Positions 35,376 to 43,885 of a stretch of 64,000 nucleotides of DNA are shown in pieces. The translations under genes and the position numbers were made by a program. Source of the DNA: Palsa-744 sp963734225 (GTDB lineage Bacteria; Actinomycetota; Thermoleophilia; Solirubrobacterales; Solirubrobacteraceae); contig CAVTGI010000014.1 in NCBI GenBank assembly GCA_963734225.1, forward strand, positions 248,001 to 312,000, written 5' to 3'. How positions within the stretch are numbered: the stretch's first letter is position 1; every line of letters begins with the position of its first letter. The notes under the pieces were generated by a model. It was not told the DNA's origin, ran no database searches, and saw only the letters and a list, made by a program, of their open reading frames with translations.

Positions 35376-36140
35376 TCAGCTGTTGCGTTCATGCAGCAAC
35401 CGCAGCCCGGTCAGCGTGAGCAGCTGATCGACCTCCTTGATCTCCTCGGTGAAGGGCACGACAAGCTCGGCCAGGCCGCCGGTGGCGATCACGTGCGGAT
35501 GCGCGCCCAGCTCGTCATACAGGCGACGCAAGATCGCGTCGATGGCGCCGGCGTAGCCGAACACGACGCCCGAGCGGATCGCGTCGATGGTGTTCTTGCC
35601 GATCACGCTGCGCGGCGGCGCGAGATCCACCTTGGGCAGACGCGCGCCGCGCTCGGACAGAGCTTCCAGGGAGATCTCGATCCCCGTCATGAGCGCCCCG
35701 CCAAGGTACTCGCCCTCGTGCGAAACCACGTCGAAGGTGGTGGCGGTGCCGAAATCCACGCACACCGCCGGGCCGCCGAAGCGCTCGCGGATGGCGACCG
35801 CGTTGACGAGCCTGTCGGCTCCGATCTCGCGCGGGTTGTCATAGCGGATGGCCATCCCGGTCTTGGTCCCGGGACCGACCACGAGCATCTCGTGGCCAAG
35901 GTAGCGGCTGGCCATGGCCGTCCACTCGGGCTCGAGCTGGGGAACAGTGGAGGAGACGATCGAGGCCTGCAGGTCTGAAAAGCCGTAACCGCGCAGCTCC
36001 AGCAGGTTGCGCAGCGCCGCTCCAAGCTGGTCGGCGGTGGACTGGCGGACGGTGGCAAAACGCCAGTGCTCGAGCAGATCGTCGCCGCGATATGCGCCGA
36101 AGTGCGTTTGCGTGTTGCCGACGTCGACCACGAGCAGCAT
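35376..36140 (-). CDS. coaX: Type III pantothenate kinase
   Basis: A 254-aa ASKHA-fold kinase catalysing the first step of coenzyme A synthesis. The phosphate-1 motif is LLVVDVGNTQTHFG, followed by NPREIGADRLVNAVA, VCVDFGTATTFDVV and GGLAELVVPF. The ATG at 36140 starts at the family N-terminus; upstream in-frame starts add only 3-16 residues. Only about 25 bp separate it from the divergent GST-like gene. Confidence 0.93.
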   Translation of the reverse strand: MLLVVDVGNTQTHFGAYRGDDLLEHWRFATVRQSTADQLGAALRNLLELRGYGFSDLQASIVSSTVPQLEPEWTAMASRYLGHEMLVVGPGTKTGMAIRYDNPREIGADRLVNAVAIRERFGGPAVCVDFGTATTFDVVSHEGEYLGGALMTGIEISLEALSERGARLPKVDLAPPRSVIGKNTIDAIRSGVVFGYAGAIDAILRRLYDELGAHPHVIATGGLAELVVPFTEEIKEVDQLLTLTGLRLLHERNS

Positions 36141-36165
36141 GGCGACCATTATGCTGAGCGTCACG

Positions 36166-36927
36166 ATGGCAGTGGCGACCAAGCCCAAGCTGTACGTGTT
36201 GCCTGGCTCGCATCCGTGCGCGGCGGTGGAAGCGGCGCTGAAGCTGAAGGGGATCGATTACGAGCGCGTGGACCTGCTGCCGATGAGTCAGCTGCTGATC
36301 GGGCCGCTGCGCTATGGCGGCCAGACGGTGCCGGGCATGCGCGTGGACGGCGAGCGCCTGGTGGGCTCGCGCAGGATCATGCGCCGTCTCGACGAGATGG
36401 TGCCCGAGCCGCCGTTGGTGCCGGCGCCGGGCGATCGGGATTACCCGGGCGTGCTGGAGGCCGAGCGCTGGGGCGATGAGGTCTTCCAAAGCGTGCCGCG
36501 TAGGCTGATCGACGCTGCGTTCCTGCGCAACGCGGGGGCGATGGAGAGCTACGTGGGAGACGCCAAGCTGCCGTTGCCGCGGGCCCTGTTGCGCCCGGCG
36601 ATGCCGTTGACCGCCCGCATGATGGCGATCAGGAACAAGGCCAGCGACTCGGCCGCGCGCGCCGACCTCGAGGCGCTGCCTGCGCAGCTGGATCGCATCG
36701 ACGGCTGGATCGGTGAGGGCCTGCTGGGCGGCGATCCTCCCAATGCTGGCGACCTGCAGATCGGCAGCACGATCCGCCTGCTGATGAGCATCGCCGACGT
36801 AAGGCCGCTGATCGAAGGACGCCCGGCTGCGCGCCTGGTCGACTATTTCCCGCCGCTGGCGGGCGAGGTGCCGGCGGGCACGCTGCCGGCACCCTGGCTG
36901 GCGTCTGTGGCCGGCGCGTCGGCCTGA
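36166..36927 (+). CDS. Glutathione S-transferase-like protein (thioredoxin-fold N-domain)
   Basis: A 253-aa protein with an N-terminal GST/glutaredoxin-like domain (PKLYVLPGSHPCAAVEAAL, GIDYERVDLLP, GQTVPGMRVDGERLVGSRRI). A helical C-terminal domain (ADLEALPAQLDRIDGWIGEG, NAGDLQIGSTIRLL) follows. One cysteine sits at the S-H-P-C position, where a catalytic Ser/Cys is expected. Actinobacteria commonly lack glutathione, so the thiol partner is unclear. Starts at 36151 or 36166 are possible and no ribosome site is visible, so a leaderless transcript is plausible. Confidence 0.78.
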   Translation: MAVATKPKLYVLPGSHPCAAVEAALKLKGIDYERVDLLPMSQLLIGPLRYGGQTVPGMRVDGERLVGSRRIMRRLDEMVPEPPLVPAPGDRDYPGVLEAERWGDEVFQSVPRRLIDAAFLRNAGAMESYVGDAKLPLPRALLRPAMPLTARMMAIRNKASDSAARADLEALPAQLDRIDGWIGEGLLGGDPPNAGDLQIGSTIRLLMSIADVRPLIEGRPAARLVDYFPPLAGEVPAGTLPAPWLASVAGASA

Positions 36928-37027
36928 CGGCGTCGCTGGCCGGCACATCGGCGTTGGCCTGACAGCGCAGGGCAGCTGTCCATAAACGCTCTGGCTCAAG
37001 GAGACACCCCTGTCCGGCCGATATGGG

Positions 37028-37083
37028 TCCATGGCGGCACCGAACGGCCTCGCGAGGGCTTGACTTCGCGAGGCGCCCATGGA
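37028..37083. promoter_or_regulatory. Nested palindrome upstream of the FliA/WhiG-like sigma gene
   Basis: The outer arms are TCCATGG (37028) and CCATGGA (37077); the inner arms are GCCTCGCGA (37047) and TCGCGAGGC (37066). The structure ends 60 bp before the sigma start and could be an operator or an mRNA leader structure. It does not match a riboswitch class I know. Confidence 0.5.
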
Positions 37084-37143
37084 TGCGGGCGCAGCACCGT
37101 TGCGGGCAGCCACCACACGGTTCCCTCGATATCGGAGCAGGAC

Positions 37144-37956
37144 ATGCAAACAGACGTAAAGCAGCCGGTCAGGACCTCCACAACGGAGGCGCTGTCGACC
37201 TGGCGGGAGTACCAACGGACCGGCGACCGCAAGTTGCGCGACCAGCTGATCTTCGCGTTCATGCCGATGGTGCGCCACATCGTCTACCGCAAGGTGCGCG
37301 AGGTTCCCGCGCATTGCGACGCCGAGGACTTCCTGTCGTGTGGCCTGGAGGCGCTGATCCACTCGATCGAGCGCTATGACCCCGACAAGGGCGCCACGCT
37401 GGAGCAGTACGCGTGGACGCGCGTGCAGGGCGCTGTGCTCGACGAGCTGCGCCGCCACGACTGGGCGCCGCGCTCGCTGCGACGCGACGAACGGGCGATC
37501 AACGCGGCACGCGAGAGTTTCGTCTCACTCCACGAACGCCAGCCCAGCCGCGACGAGCTGGCCGCGCAGGTGGGCATGACGGCGCAACAGATGAGCACCC
37601 GCCTGGACGAGGCGGCCTTGGCGGACGTCGCCTCGCTCAACGGCCCTGTGCGCTGCGAGGACGACACGACGATCGAGCGCATCGACACCCTGCACAGCTC
37701 CGATCAGCAGTGCGACCCGCTGACCAGCGCAGCGCGCCAGGAAGCCAAGGCGCACTTCCGCAAGGCTTTTGCGCGGTTGTCCAAGCAGGAGCGCGAAGTG
37801 GCCGTCCTGCTGTATGCCAAGGAATGGACCCTGCGCGAGATCGGCGAGCGCCTGGGCGTGTCCGAGAGCCGCGTCTCACAGATCCACACCAAGCTACGCG
37901 GTCGGCTGTATGAACAGCTTTCAGGCGAGCTTTCGCTGTTCGCCGAGATTGGCTGA
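37144..37956 (+). CDS. FliA/WhiG-family RNA polymerase sigma factor
   Basis: A 270-aa sigma factor with regions 2, 3 and 4. Region 2 contains RDQLIFAFMPMVRHIVYRKV and DAEDFLSCGLEALIHSIERY; region 3 contains VSLHERQPSRDELAAQVGM; region 4 contains RLSKQEREVAVLLYAKEWTL and REIGERLGVSESRVSQIHTK. The TRVQGAVLDELRRHDWAPRS segment is diagnostic of FliA/WhiG/SigD. In an actinobacterium without visible flagellar genes it may control development or motility encoded elsewhere. The ATG follows GGAGCAGGAC. A nested palindrome lies in the leader. Confidence 0.9.
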   Translation: MQTDVKQPVRTSTTEALSTWREYQRTGDRKLRDQLIFAFMPMVRHIVYRKVREVPAHCDAEDFLSCGLEALIHSIERYDPDKGATLEQYAWTRVQGAVLDELRRHDWAPRSLRRDERAINAARESFVSLHERQPSRDELAAQVGMTAQQMSTRLDEAALADVASLNGPVRCEDDTTIERIDTLHSSDQQCDPLTSAARQEAKAHFRKAFARLSKQEREVAVLLYAKEWTLREIGERLGVSESRVSQIHTKLRGRLYEQLSGELSLFAEIG

Positions 37957-37997
37957 GCGGGCGGGTCTTGAGCGACATCGCGGGCGCTCGGGACCCT

Positions 37998-38927
37998 TCA
38001 GCTGCGCAGCAGCACGCTGCGCGTAAGCGTCACCGTCGCGCCCTGCGCGGTGACGACCAGGATCTTGACGCTGACGGTGAGACGGTGGTGGGCGCGCAGG
38101 GCATGAGCAGCTCTGGCGTCCAGGCTCACCGCAAACGCTACGACGCCACTGTGCAGCGACGAGCGCACCAGGCGCCCCACCAGCAGCGCAGATGAGCGTG
38201 CGGCGCTCGCCAGCGACGCACGTGCGGCGAGCAGCCGCACTTCCAGGCGTCCCCCCGAGCCTGCTGATGACACGGCGACCGAGCCGTGTACCGACCTGCC
38301 GTGCTGAATCGCGGCCAGCCTGATGGCCGACGAAGCGCTGCCCGCAATCGGCGAGCCGGAGGAGGGGCTCAAGGTGGCCGGGGCCTGGGGCTGCGCAGCC
38401 GGCGCTGGCGTGCCGGAGGTAACTGAGCCGCTGCCCGTTGAGCTTGCGCCTGACGACGAGCTCCCGCCTGACGGGCTCGACCCCGTCGAGGTGGTTTCGC
38501 CGGAGGGCATGTTCATGGTCGTCGTGGTGGTTCCGGAGGCCGAGACCGTAACCGTGCCCGTCATTTCCGGCCCGTGCACCGTGCAGTAGAACGTGTAGGT
38601 CCCCGGCTGGGCGAACGTGCACGTGCCGCTCCACTGCGTCCCCGAAGCGGACGCGCTGTTGCCGACTGGGACGCCGCTGCTGCACGTCGGCTTGACCGGA
38701 CCGCCAACCCATTCGACTCCATGGTTCACGTTGGTGGGGTTGCTGAAAGTCACCACGCCGTTTTCGCCCACGGTCGCCGTGGCAGGCGACCACTTGTGGC
38801 CGTAGATGCCTTCGTTGACCGCGTCGATGGTCGGGCTGGCTTCAGACCCGGCGGCAGCCGGGAGCACGACCACCCCGCCACCAAGCACGGCGGCCAAGGG
38901 AAACACGATGCGACGCGGCAATCTCAC
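37998..38927 (-). CDS. Secreted cupredoxin (blue-copper-like) protein with Ser/Thr-rich linker
   Basis: A 309-aa exported protein. The GTG at 38927 follows a near-perfect AAGGAGGAGG site and starts a signal peptide (RIVFPLAAVLGGGVVVLPAA). The plastocyanin-like domain spans about residues 30-120. A histidine in NVNHGVEWV and the cluster FYCTVHGPEM supply the H...C-H-M copper ligands. A long Ser/Thr/Gly/Pro-rich region follows, then an Arg/Ala/Ser-rich C-terminal domain of unknown function. It is divergent from an ECF sigma gene, which may control it. Confidence 0.85.
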   Translation of the reverse strand: MRLPRRIVFPLAAVLGGGVVVLPAAAGSEASPTIDAVNEGIYGHKWSPATATVGENGVVTFSNPTNVNHGVEWVGGPVKPTCSSGVPVGNSASASGTQWSGTCTFAQPGTYTFYCTVHGPEMTGTVTVSASGTTTTTMNMPSGETTSTGSSPSGGSSSSGASSTGSGSVTSGTPAPAAQPQAPATLSPSSGSPIAGSASSAIRLAAIQHGRSVHGSVAVSSAGSGGRLEVRLLAARASLASAARSSALLVGRLVRSSLHSGVVAFAVSLDARAAHALRAHHRLTVSVKILVVTAQGATVTLTRSVLLRS

Positions 38928-39099
38928 GATCTCAACCTCCTCCTTGGGTTCCGATGTCACGATGCGCCAGCCGGCTCGAGTGCGCACGCGTGGCCGCCTT
39001 CACCCCTCAAGGACACCGTCGCGCGCCGATCCTTCCCGCTACAGTCGCTGGGTGGAGGTGACCGCGGCGCGCTGTCTACGCGCGCCTGCACCTTGAGCA

Positions 39100-39795
39100 A
39101 TGCGCACCCTGGACCCACAGTCCCTGACCAAGCACGTGGACCGTCTGTATCGCGCCGCGTGGGCTCTGTGCGGGTCGCGCGAGGACGCCGAGGACCTCGT
39201 GCAGGAGACGTTTGCCCGCGTGTTGTCGCGGCCGCGAGTGCTGCACGGCGACGACGAGCTGTACTACCTGATGCGGGTCTTGCGCAACACGTTCTTGACC
39301 GGTCGCCGCACGGCCAGCAGGCGTCCGGTGACGGTCGCAACGCTCGAGGACGTGGTGGTGGCCGATCCCAAGCCGATGGCCAGGCCAGACCAGGCGCTGG
39401 AGGTCCAGGAGGTGTTCGCGACGATCGCGCAACTGCCCGAGGACTTCCGCCTGGCGCTCGTGGCCGTGGACGTGCTGGGCCTGTCCTACCGTGAGGCCGC
39501 ACGCGCCCTGAAGGTGCGCGAGGCGACGATCACCACGCGACTTTTCCGCGCTCGCAAGCAGGTCAGCAGGCGCCTCGTGCCCGAGGCGGACGACGGACAG
39601 GGACCCGCGGGCGCGGGCAGTCAGGCAGCGGCTGTCGGTGATGGGCAGCCAGCGTCTGGCCGGGATGCGATCGAGCCGCAGCGCCCTGCAGCGCCCAAGA
39701 CGAAGCGCGTGATCGACGGTCCGGGTGGGAAGGGTGCGCCGTCAGCGGAGTCTTCTCGATCAGGACCTACGGAAACAATCATGAGCAAATCGTGA
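39100..39795 (+). CDS. ECF-subfamily sigma factor with low-complexity C-terminal extension
   Basis: A 231-aa protein. Region 2 (residues 5-75) reads KHVDRLYRAAWALCGSREDA and EDLVQETFARVL; region 4 (about 105-160) reads LPEDFRLALVAVDVLGLSYR and EAARALKVREATITTRLFRA. The last 65 residues are Gly/Ala/Ser-rich with no sigma features, an unusual extension. The stop overlaps the next gene by 4 bp. Divergent from the cupredoxin gene, with about 170 bp between starts. Confidence 0.9.
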   Translation: MRTLDPQSLTKHVDRLYRAAWALCGSREDAEDLVQETFARVLSRPRVLHGDDELYYLMRVLRNTFLTGRRTASRRPVTVATLEDVVVADPKPMARPDQALEVQEVFATIAQLPEDFRLALVAVDVLGLSYREAARALKVREATITTRLFRARKQVSRRLVPEADDGQGPAGAGSQAAAVGDGQPASGRDAIEPQRPAAPKTKRVIDGPGGKGAPSAESSRSGPTETIMSKS

Positions 39796-40493
39796 GCGAA
39801 CGCCCTCCATACACCGAATCCGAGCTGGTCGAGCTCGTGCGCTCGATCGACGTGCGTGCGCCCGAGCGGCTGCACAGCCACGTGCAGGCGCTCGTGGACG
39901 AGCACTCCGCGCGGCGCGGGCACTCTCCGTGGGCTCGCGTGGTGCTCGGTGGCCCGTCTGCGCTGCGCCTGCGGCTCGGCGGCGCAATTGCGGTGGCAGC
40001 GGCCGCCGCGCTAGCACTGGTGCTGGCGCTGAGCCCGACCGGCTCGCCCGGCTCGCTCACGCTGCGCCAGACCTCGCCGCTGGCCTTGCGTGCGGCGACG
40101 ATGGCTGCTCCCGCCCAGAGCGCGACCCACCCGGCCGAGCTCACAGCGTCGGTCGAGGGTGTGTCGTTTCCCTACTGGGAAGATCGCTTCGGCTGGCGTG
40201 CGAGCGGCGCACGCGTTGACCGTGTCGATGGACGAGCGATCACGACGGTCTTCTACACCAACGCCAGCCATCAGCGGATCGGTTATGCGATCGTGTCCGG
40301 CACCCCGGCGCCGCCCGCCAGCGGCGGCATTGTGCAACCACGCGACGGGACGCCCTACCGGTATGTCAAGGAGAACGGCGCGTGGCTGGTGACCTGGCTG
40401 CGCAACGGCCGCAGGTGCATCGTGTCCGGACGGGGCATCAAATGGACCACGCTGCTGAAGCTCGCAAGCTGGAACGACGCGACAGCGTCCTAA
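39792..40493 (+). CDS. Putative membrane anti-sigma factor
   Basis: A 233-aa single-span protein coupled to the ECF sigma gene by a GTGA overlap. An N-terminal cytosolic helical part (ESELVELVRSIDVRAPERLH) is followed by a transmembrane segment at about residues 60-80 (AIAVAAAAALALVLALSP) and an extracytoplasmic domain (GVSFPYWEDRFGWRASGARV, then TVFYTNASHQRIGYAIVSG). Position and topology suggest an anti-sigma factor. No HxxxCxxC zinc motif is visible, so this is inferred from context. Confidence 0.75.
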   Translation: MSERPPYTESELVELVRSIDVRAPERLHSHVQALVDEHSARRGHSPWARVVLGGPSALRLRLGGAIAVAAAAALALVLALSPTGSPGSLTLRQTSPLALRAATMAAPAQSATHPAELTASVEGVSFPYWEDRFGWRASGARVDRVDGRAITTVFYTNASHQRIGYAIVSGTPAPPASGGIVQPRDGTPYRYVKENGAWLVTWLRNGRRCIVSGRGIKWTTLLKLASWNDATAS

Positions 40494-40500
40494 GGTCGGC

Positions 40501-41061
40501 TCAGGACACCAGGCCGGGCAGGCTCAGCGGCGGCCCGGCCCAGCGCACGCCCTCGTCCGGCGCCAGAGCGGCCAGCGCGTCGGCCAGGCGCATCGATCCG
40601 AGTCCGGGGGGCTGGGGGCAAATCTGCATGTCGAAGTCGAGCTCGAGCGCGGGGATCAGCACGAAGCGACGGGTCAGCAGTTGCTCGTGGGGCAAGGTCA
40701 TGCGCTCGTGGCGCAGGTGCAGGTCGTCGAGCATGAGGATGTCGATGTCGATTGCGCGCGGTCCGTGCCGGACGGCGTCGGGCTCGCGACCGAGCTCGCA
40801 CTCCAGGCGCTTGACCAGGTCGAGCAGCTCCAGTGGCTCAAGCACGGTGCGCACCAGCAGACATGCGTTGAGGAAGCTGGGCTGGTCGGGCACCTCCCCG
40901 ACCGGGTCGGTGTCGTAGGTGGACGAGCTGGCAAGCACGCGCACGCCTGCTGCGTCCAGCGCATCGACGGCCTCCTGTAGATGGGTGCGACGACCACCGC
41001 CTCCGGCGGCGGTGCCCCCCACGTTGGAGCCGAGCCCCAGCAGTCCGGGCCGCACGGGCAC
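40501..41061 (-). CDS. folK: 2-amino-4-hydroxy-6-hydroxymethyldihydropteridine pyrophosphokinase
   Basis: A 186-aa enzyme of folate synthesis that pyrophosphorylates hydroxymethyldihydropterin. The N-terminus GLLGLGSNVG, the SSTYDTDPVGEVPDQPSFLN segment, and HGPRAIDIDILMLDDL (the catalytic DxD region) followed by LPHEQLLTRRFVLIPALEL are conserved. The usual RWGPR is HGPR here. It is the last gene of the folP-folB-folK cluster. Confidence 0.93.
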   Translation of the reverse strand: MPVRPGLLGLGSNVGGTAAGGGGRRTHLQEAVDALDAAGVRVLASSSTYDTDPVGEVPDQPSFLNACLLVRTVLEPLELLDLVKRLECELGREPDAVRHGPRAIDIDILMLDDLHLRHERMTLPHEQLLTRRFVLIPALELDFDMQICPQPPGLGSMRLADALAALAPDEGVRWAGPPLSLPGLVS

Positions 41062-41067
41062 GACCGC

Positions 41068-41517
41068 TCAGCTCTCTGCTTCGCGCCAGACCTCGACGGA
41101 CACCTCGGCCACGCTCAGCGCGATCGGCGGCTCGGGCTTGGTGGCCTTTACCCATACGCCCTCGAGCTCGTAGTCAGCCAGCAGCCGGTCGGCGATCGTG
41201 CTGCACAGCCGCTCGAGCGTCTTGTGCGAACGCTGCTGGGCGACCAGCGCCACCAGCTGGCATACGTCGGCGTAGTCTACGGTGTCCTCGATGGCGTCGG
41301 TGACCGTCGCGTCCGTTTCGCCGACGTCCAAGCGCAGGTCGAGCACCAGCCGCTGGCCAACCTCGCGCTCGGCCTCGGTGACGCCGTGACGGGTGTACAA
41401 CGACAGACCGCTTATCTCGATGGTGACCGACTCGATCTCCCGCTCGCCATCCAGGTCGTCGCGGGAATCGTCGTCTAGATCGTCTGCGTCCTCGTCCCCG
41501 TTCTCCTGGCCGTCCAT
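41068..41517 (-). CDS. folB: Dihydroneopterin aldolase
   Basis: A 149-aa enzyme splitting dihydroneopterin to hydroxymethyldihydropterin. The conserved core begins IEISGLSLYTRHGVTEAERE (catalytic Glu), with DTVDYADVCQLVALVAQQR and the catalytic lysine in VWVKATKPEPPI. A 25-residue highly acidic N-terminal extension (DGQENGDEDADDLDDDSRDD) is unusual and overlaps the 3' end of folP by 43 bp. A later start would remove it, so it may be an annotation artefact. Confidence 0.92.
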   Translation of the reverse strand: MDGQENGDEDADDLDDDSRDDLDGEREIESVTIEISGLSLYTRHGVTEAEREVGQRLVLDLRLDVGETDATVTDAIEDTVDYADVCQLVALVAQQRSHKTLERLCSTIADRLLADYELEGVWVKATKPEPPIALSVAEVSVEVWREAES

Positions 41518-42383
41518 CGCCCGCCCAACGTAGCAGCAGCCACGGCGAGCGCGTTGGCAACTGGCGCGACGTCGTGGACGCGAAACACGCGCGCGCCGCG
41601 CTCGAGGGCAAGCACGTTGGTTGTGATCGTGCCAGCGAGCCTGTCCTGCGCGTCAGGCGGCTCGCTCGCACCAGCGAACCGTGCGGCGATGGCACCCAAA
41701 AAGCTCTTGCGCGAGGTTCCGATCACGATCGGGCGCCCGATGCCTGCCAGCTCGTCCAGGCGACGCAACAGCGCGAGGTTGTGCTCGAGGGTCTTGCCGA
41801 AGCCGATGCCTGGATCGAGCAGCACGCGCTGCTCGGCGATCCCCTCGCGCACGGCGAACGCCAGGCGCTCCTCCAGAAACGCCTTGACGTCGTCCACGAC
41901 GTCCTCATAGCGCGGGTCGCGCTGCATCGTGCGCGGCTCGCCGAGCATGTGCATCAGGCAGCAGTCGACACCCCCGTCGGCCACGACTGCTGCCATGTCC
42001 GGGTCGGCGCGCAGGGCGCTGACGTCGTTGACCAGCGTGGCGCCCGCATCGAGCGCGGCCCGCGCCACGAGCGCCTTGCACGTGTCGATCGAGATCTGGG
42101 CCGAGCCCGTCACGCCGACCTCGGCGAGACCTTCAAGCACGGGCCGCACGCGGGCAAGCTCGTCGTCGATCGACACCGGCTCGGCCCCCGGCCGGGTGGA
42201 CTCTCCACCCACATCCACGATGTCCGCGCCTTCCTCAACCAACGCCCGTCCTCGCGCGATCGCCGCTTCCGCGTTCAGGAACCGCCCACCGTCGGAGAAC
42301 GAGTCGGGCGTGACGTTGAGCACACCCATCAGGCGATATGCCCGCGCAGTGTCGGTCGAGCGAGCGGCAGGGTGGGAGGTCAC
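41475..42383 (-). CDS. folP: Dihydropteroate synthase
   Basis: A 302-aa enzyme joining p-aminobenzoate to hydroxymethyldihydropterin pyrophosphate, the sulfonamide target. Conserved segments are LMGVLNVTPDSFSDGGRF, IVDVGGESTRPGAEPVS, ISIDTCKALVA, LVNDVSALRAD, LLDPGIGFGKTLEHNLALL, IGTSRKSFLG and RVHDVAPVANAL. The GTG start at 42383 is the longest; an ATG at the LMGVLNV methionine is the minimum. It heads the folP-folB-folK operon; an AT-rich region and the divergent Fic gene lie upstream. Confidence 0.94.
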   Translation of the reverse strand: MTSHPAARSTDTARAYRLMGVLNVTPDSFSDGGRFLNAEAAIARGRALVEEGADIVDVGGESTRPGAEPVSIDDELARVRPVLEGLAEVGVTGSAQISIDTCKALVARAALDAGATLVNDVSALRADPDMAAVVADGGVDCCLMHMLGEPRTMQRDPRYEDVVDDVKAFLEERLAFAVREGIAEQRVLLDPGIGFGKTLEHNLALLRRLDELAGIGRPIVIGTSRKSFLGAIAARFAGASEPPDAQDRLAGTITTNVLALERGARVFRVHDVAPVANALAVAAATLGGRWTARRTGTRTQTI

Positions 42384-42422
42384 GTGCCCATCTTGCCGGG
42401 TCCAAGTTGGCGGGGCTTCTTC

Positions 42423-42499
42423 GGAACTCCAACTAGCTCCAAATTGGTCCAGATGCTTGGAGTTCCGCTAAACTCCAGATTTCTGGAACAATCTGGAGT
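42423..42499. promoter_or_regulatory. AT-rich inverted-repeat operator cluster before the Fic gene
   Basis: Perfect arms GGAACTCCAA (42423) and TTGGAGTTCC (42457) enclose CCAA-A-TTGG (42439). A second pair, ACTCCAGAT (42472) and ATCTGGAGT (42491), follows 19 bp before the Fic ATG. The shared CTCCA boxes in a local low-GC tract suggest several binding sites for one regulator, possibly the Fic protein itself through its C-terminal winged helix. Confidence 0.7.
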
Positions 42500-42517
42500 A
42501 ATTTGGAATAGAAGCCA

Positions 42518-43885
42518 ATGTATGTAGCCTCGCCTCCAACGACCATCGAGATGATCAGCAAGCTCGTCGAGAGCGCCCCCGAGCGTCTGGCGGAGCTGCT
42601 CGCACTTGGCCTCACCGAAGATGGCCGCGATTACGTCCATTGGGACAAGCTACGGCAGCTCCAGCCACCGAGCGACCTGAGCCACGAGGAATGGTGGCTG
42701 CTGATCAAGTGGGGACGCCAGAACGCACACCGGACGATCCCGCTGACGGATCCGGCCGGCAACCACTTCGTCTACGGCGTGCCCGACCTGGTCGCACGAC
42801 GACTCCACTACGTCGACCAGCGCTGCGCGGGAGAGGTGGCGATGTCCGAGGTCGTGACGGCCGATACCCAAGCGCGTCGGCACTATCTCGTGAACTCCTT
42901 GATGGAGGAGGCGATCCACTCGAGCCAGCTCGAGGGAGCCACCACGACTCGACGTGTCGCAAAGGAGCTGCTGCGGACTGGTCGCGAGCCACAGGATCGA
43001 AGCGAGCGCATGATCTTCAACAACTACCGAGCGTTGCAGTACATGCGCGACGAGATGCCTGCCCAACTGACACCCGCGACCGTACTCGAGCTCCAGCGCA
43101 TCCTCACGGAAGGCACGCTCGACAATCCAGATGCAGCAGGTCGTCTTCAGCGCCCCGACGAGGAGCGTGTCACGGTGGCGGACCGCATCGACGGGGCCGT
43201 CATCCACGCTCCCCCACCGGCCGATCAACTGCCCGCGCGTCTGCAGACGCTCTGCGACTTCGCCAATGAAGCCGACAGCCCCGACCGATTCATCCATCCC
43301 GTGCTGCGAGCGATCCTGCTGCACTTCTGGCTCGCATACGACCATCCGTTTGAGGATGGCAATGGCAGGACCGCCAGGGCGCTGTTCTACTGGTACATGC
43401 GCACGCACGGATACTGGCTCGTGGAGTATCTGTCGATCTCGCGCATCCTGCGCCATGCCCCCGCCAGGTACTCGCGCGCATTTGTGCTGACGGAGACGGA
43501 CGAGCGCGACACGACCTACTTCATCGTGTATCAGCTCGAGGTCATCCAGCGCGCCGTCGAACAGCTCCACGACTACCTTCGACAGAAGATCAAGGATGTT
43601 CGCGATATCGAAGCGCTGCTAAAGGGCTCAGATCAGTTCAATCACAGGCAGCTTGCTCTGCTCGCGAACGCCCTTAGGGTGCCTGACGCGGTCTACGCAT
43701 TCCAGACTCACGCCGCGAGTCATGGCGTCACCCACGAGACCGCTCGAGCAGATCTGCTTCCCCTGGCGCAGATGGGTCTCCTCGACCAACGCCGCCAGGG
43801 CCACCGCTATGTGTTCACGCCTCCACCGGATCTGGCAGCACGCCTGAAGGATTCTCGCCAGTGTCCTGAGTCGAAAATTCGGTGA
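42518..43885 (+). CDS. Fic-domain AMP-transferase, class II-like, with C-terminal winged helix
   Basis: A 455-aa Fic protein. The active-site motif HPFEDGNGR is at 276-284 followed by TARALFYWYM. An inhibitory-helix motif SSQLEG at 135-140 lies N-terminal to the Fic core, as in self-inhibited class II Fic proteins. Residues about 370-445 form a predicted winged helix (HGVTHETARADLLPLAQMGL, then RRQGHRYVF). It probably AMPylates a target protein and may bind DNA. It interrupts the leftward folP/ftsH housekeeping block, has a low-GC promoter with inverted repeats, and its last seven codons lie in the arm of a palindromic element, which suggests acquisition by transfer. Confidence 0.93.
   Translation: MYVASPPTTIEMISKLVESAPERLAELLALGLTEDGRDYVHWDKLRQLQPPSDLSHEEWWLLIKWGRQNAHRTIPLTDPAGNHFVYGVPDLVARRLHYVDQRCAGEVAMSEVVTADTQARRHYLVNSLMEEAIHSSQLEGATTTRRVAKELLRTGREPQDRSERMIFNNYRALQYMRDEMPAQLTPATVLELQRILTEGTLDNPDAAGRLQRPDEERVTVADRIDGAVIHAPPPADQLPARLQTLCDFANEADSPDRFIHPVLRAILLHFWLAYDHPFEDGNGRTARALFYWYMRTHGYWLVEYLSISRILRHAPARYSRAFVLTETDERDTTYFIVYQLEVIQRAVEQLHDYLRQKIKDVRDIEALLKGSDQFNHRQLALLANALRVPDAVYAFQTHAASHGVTHETARADLLPLAQMGLLDQRRQGHRYVFTPPPDLAARLKDSRQCPESKIR

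Noticed and set aside
36905..36962. Imperfect duplication at the 3' end of the GST-like gene
   Set aside because: Low-complexity GGCCGGC-type sequence partly within coding; similarity is modest and could be compositional.
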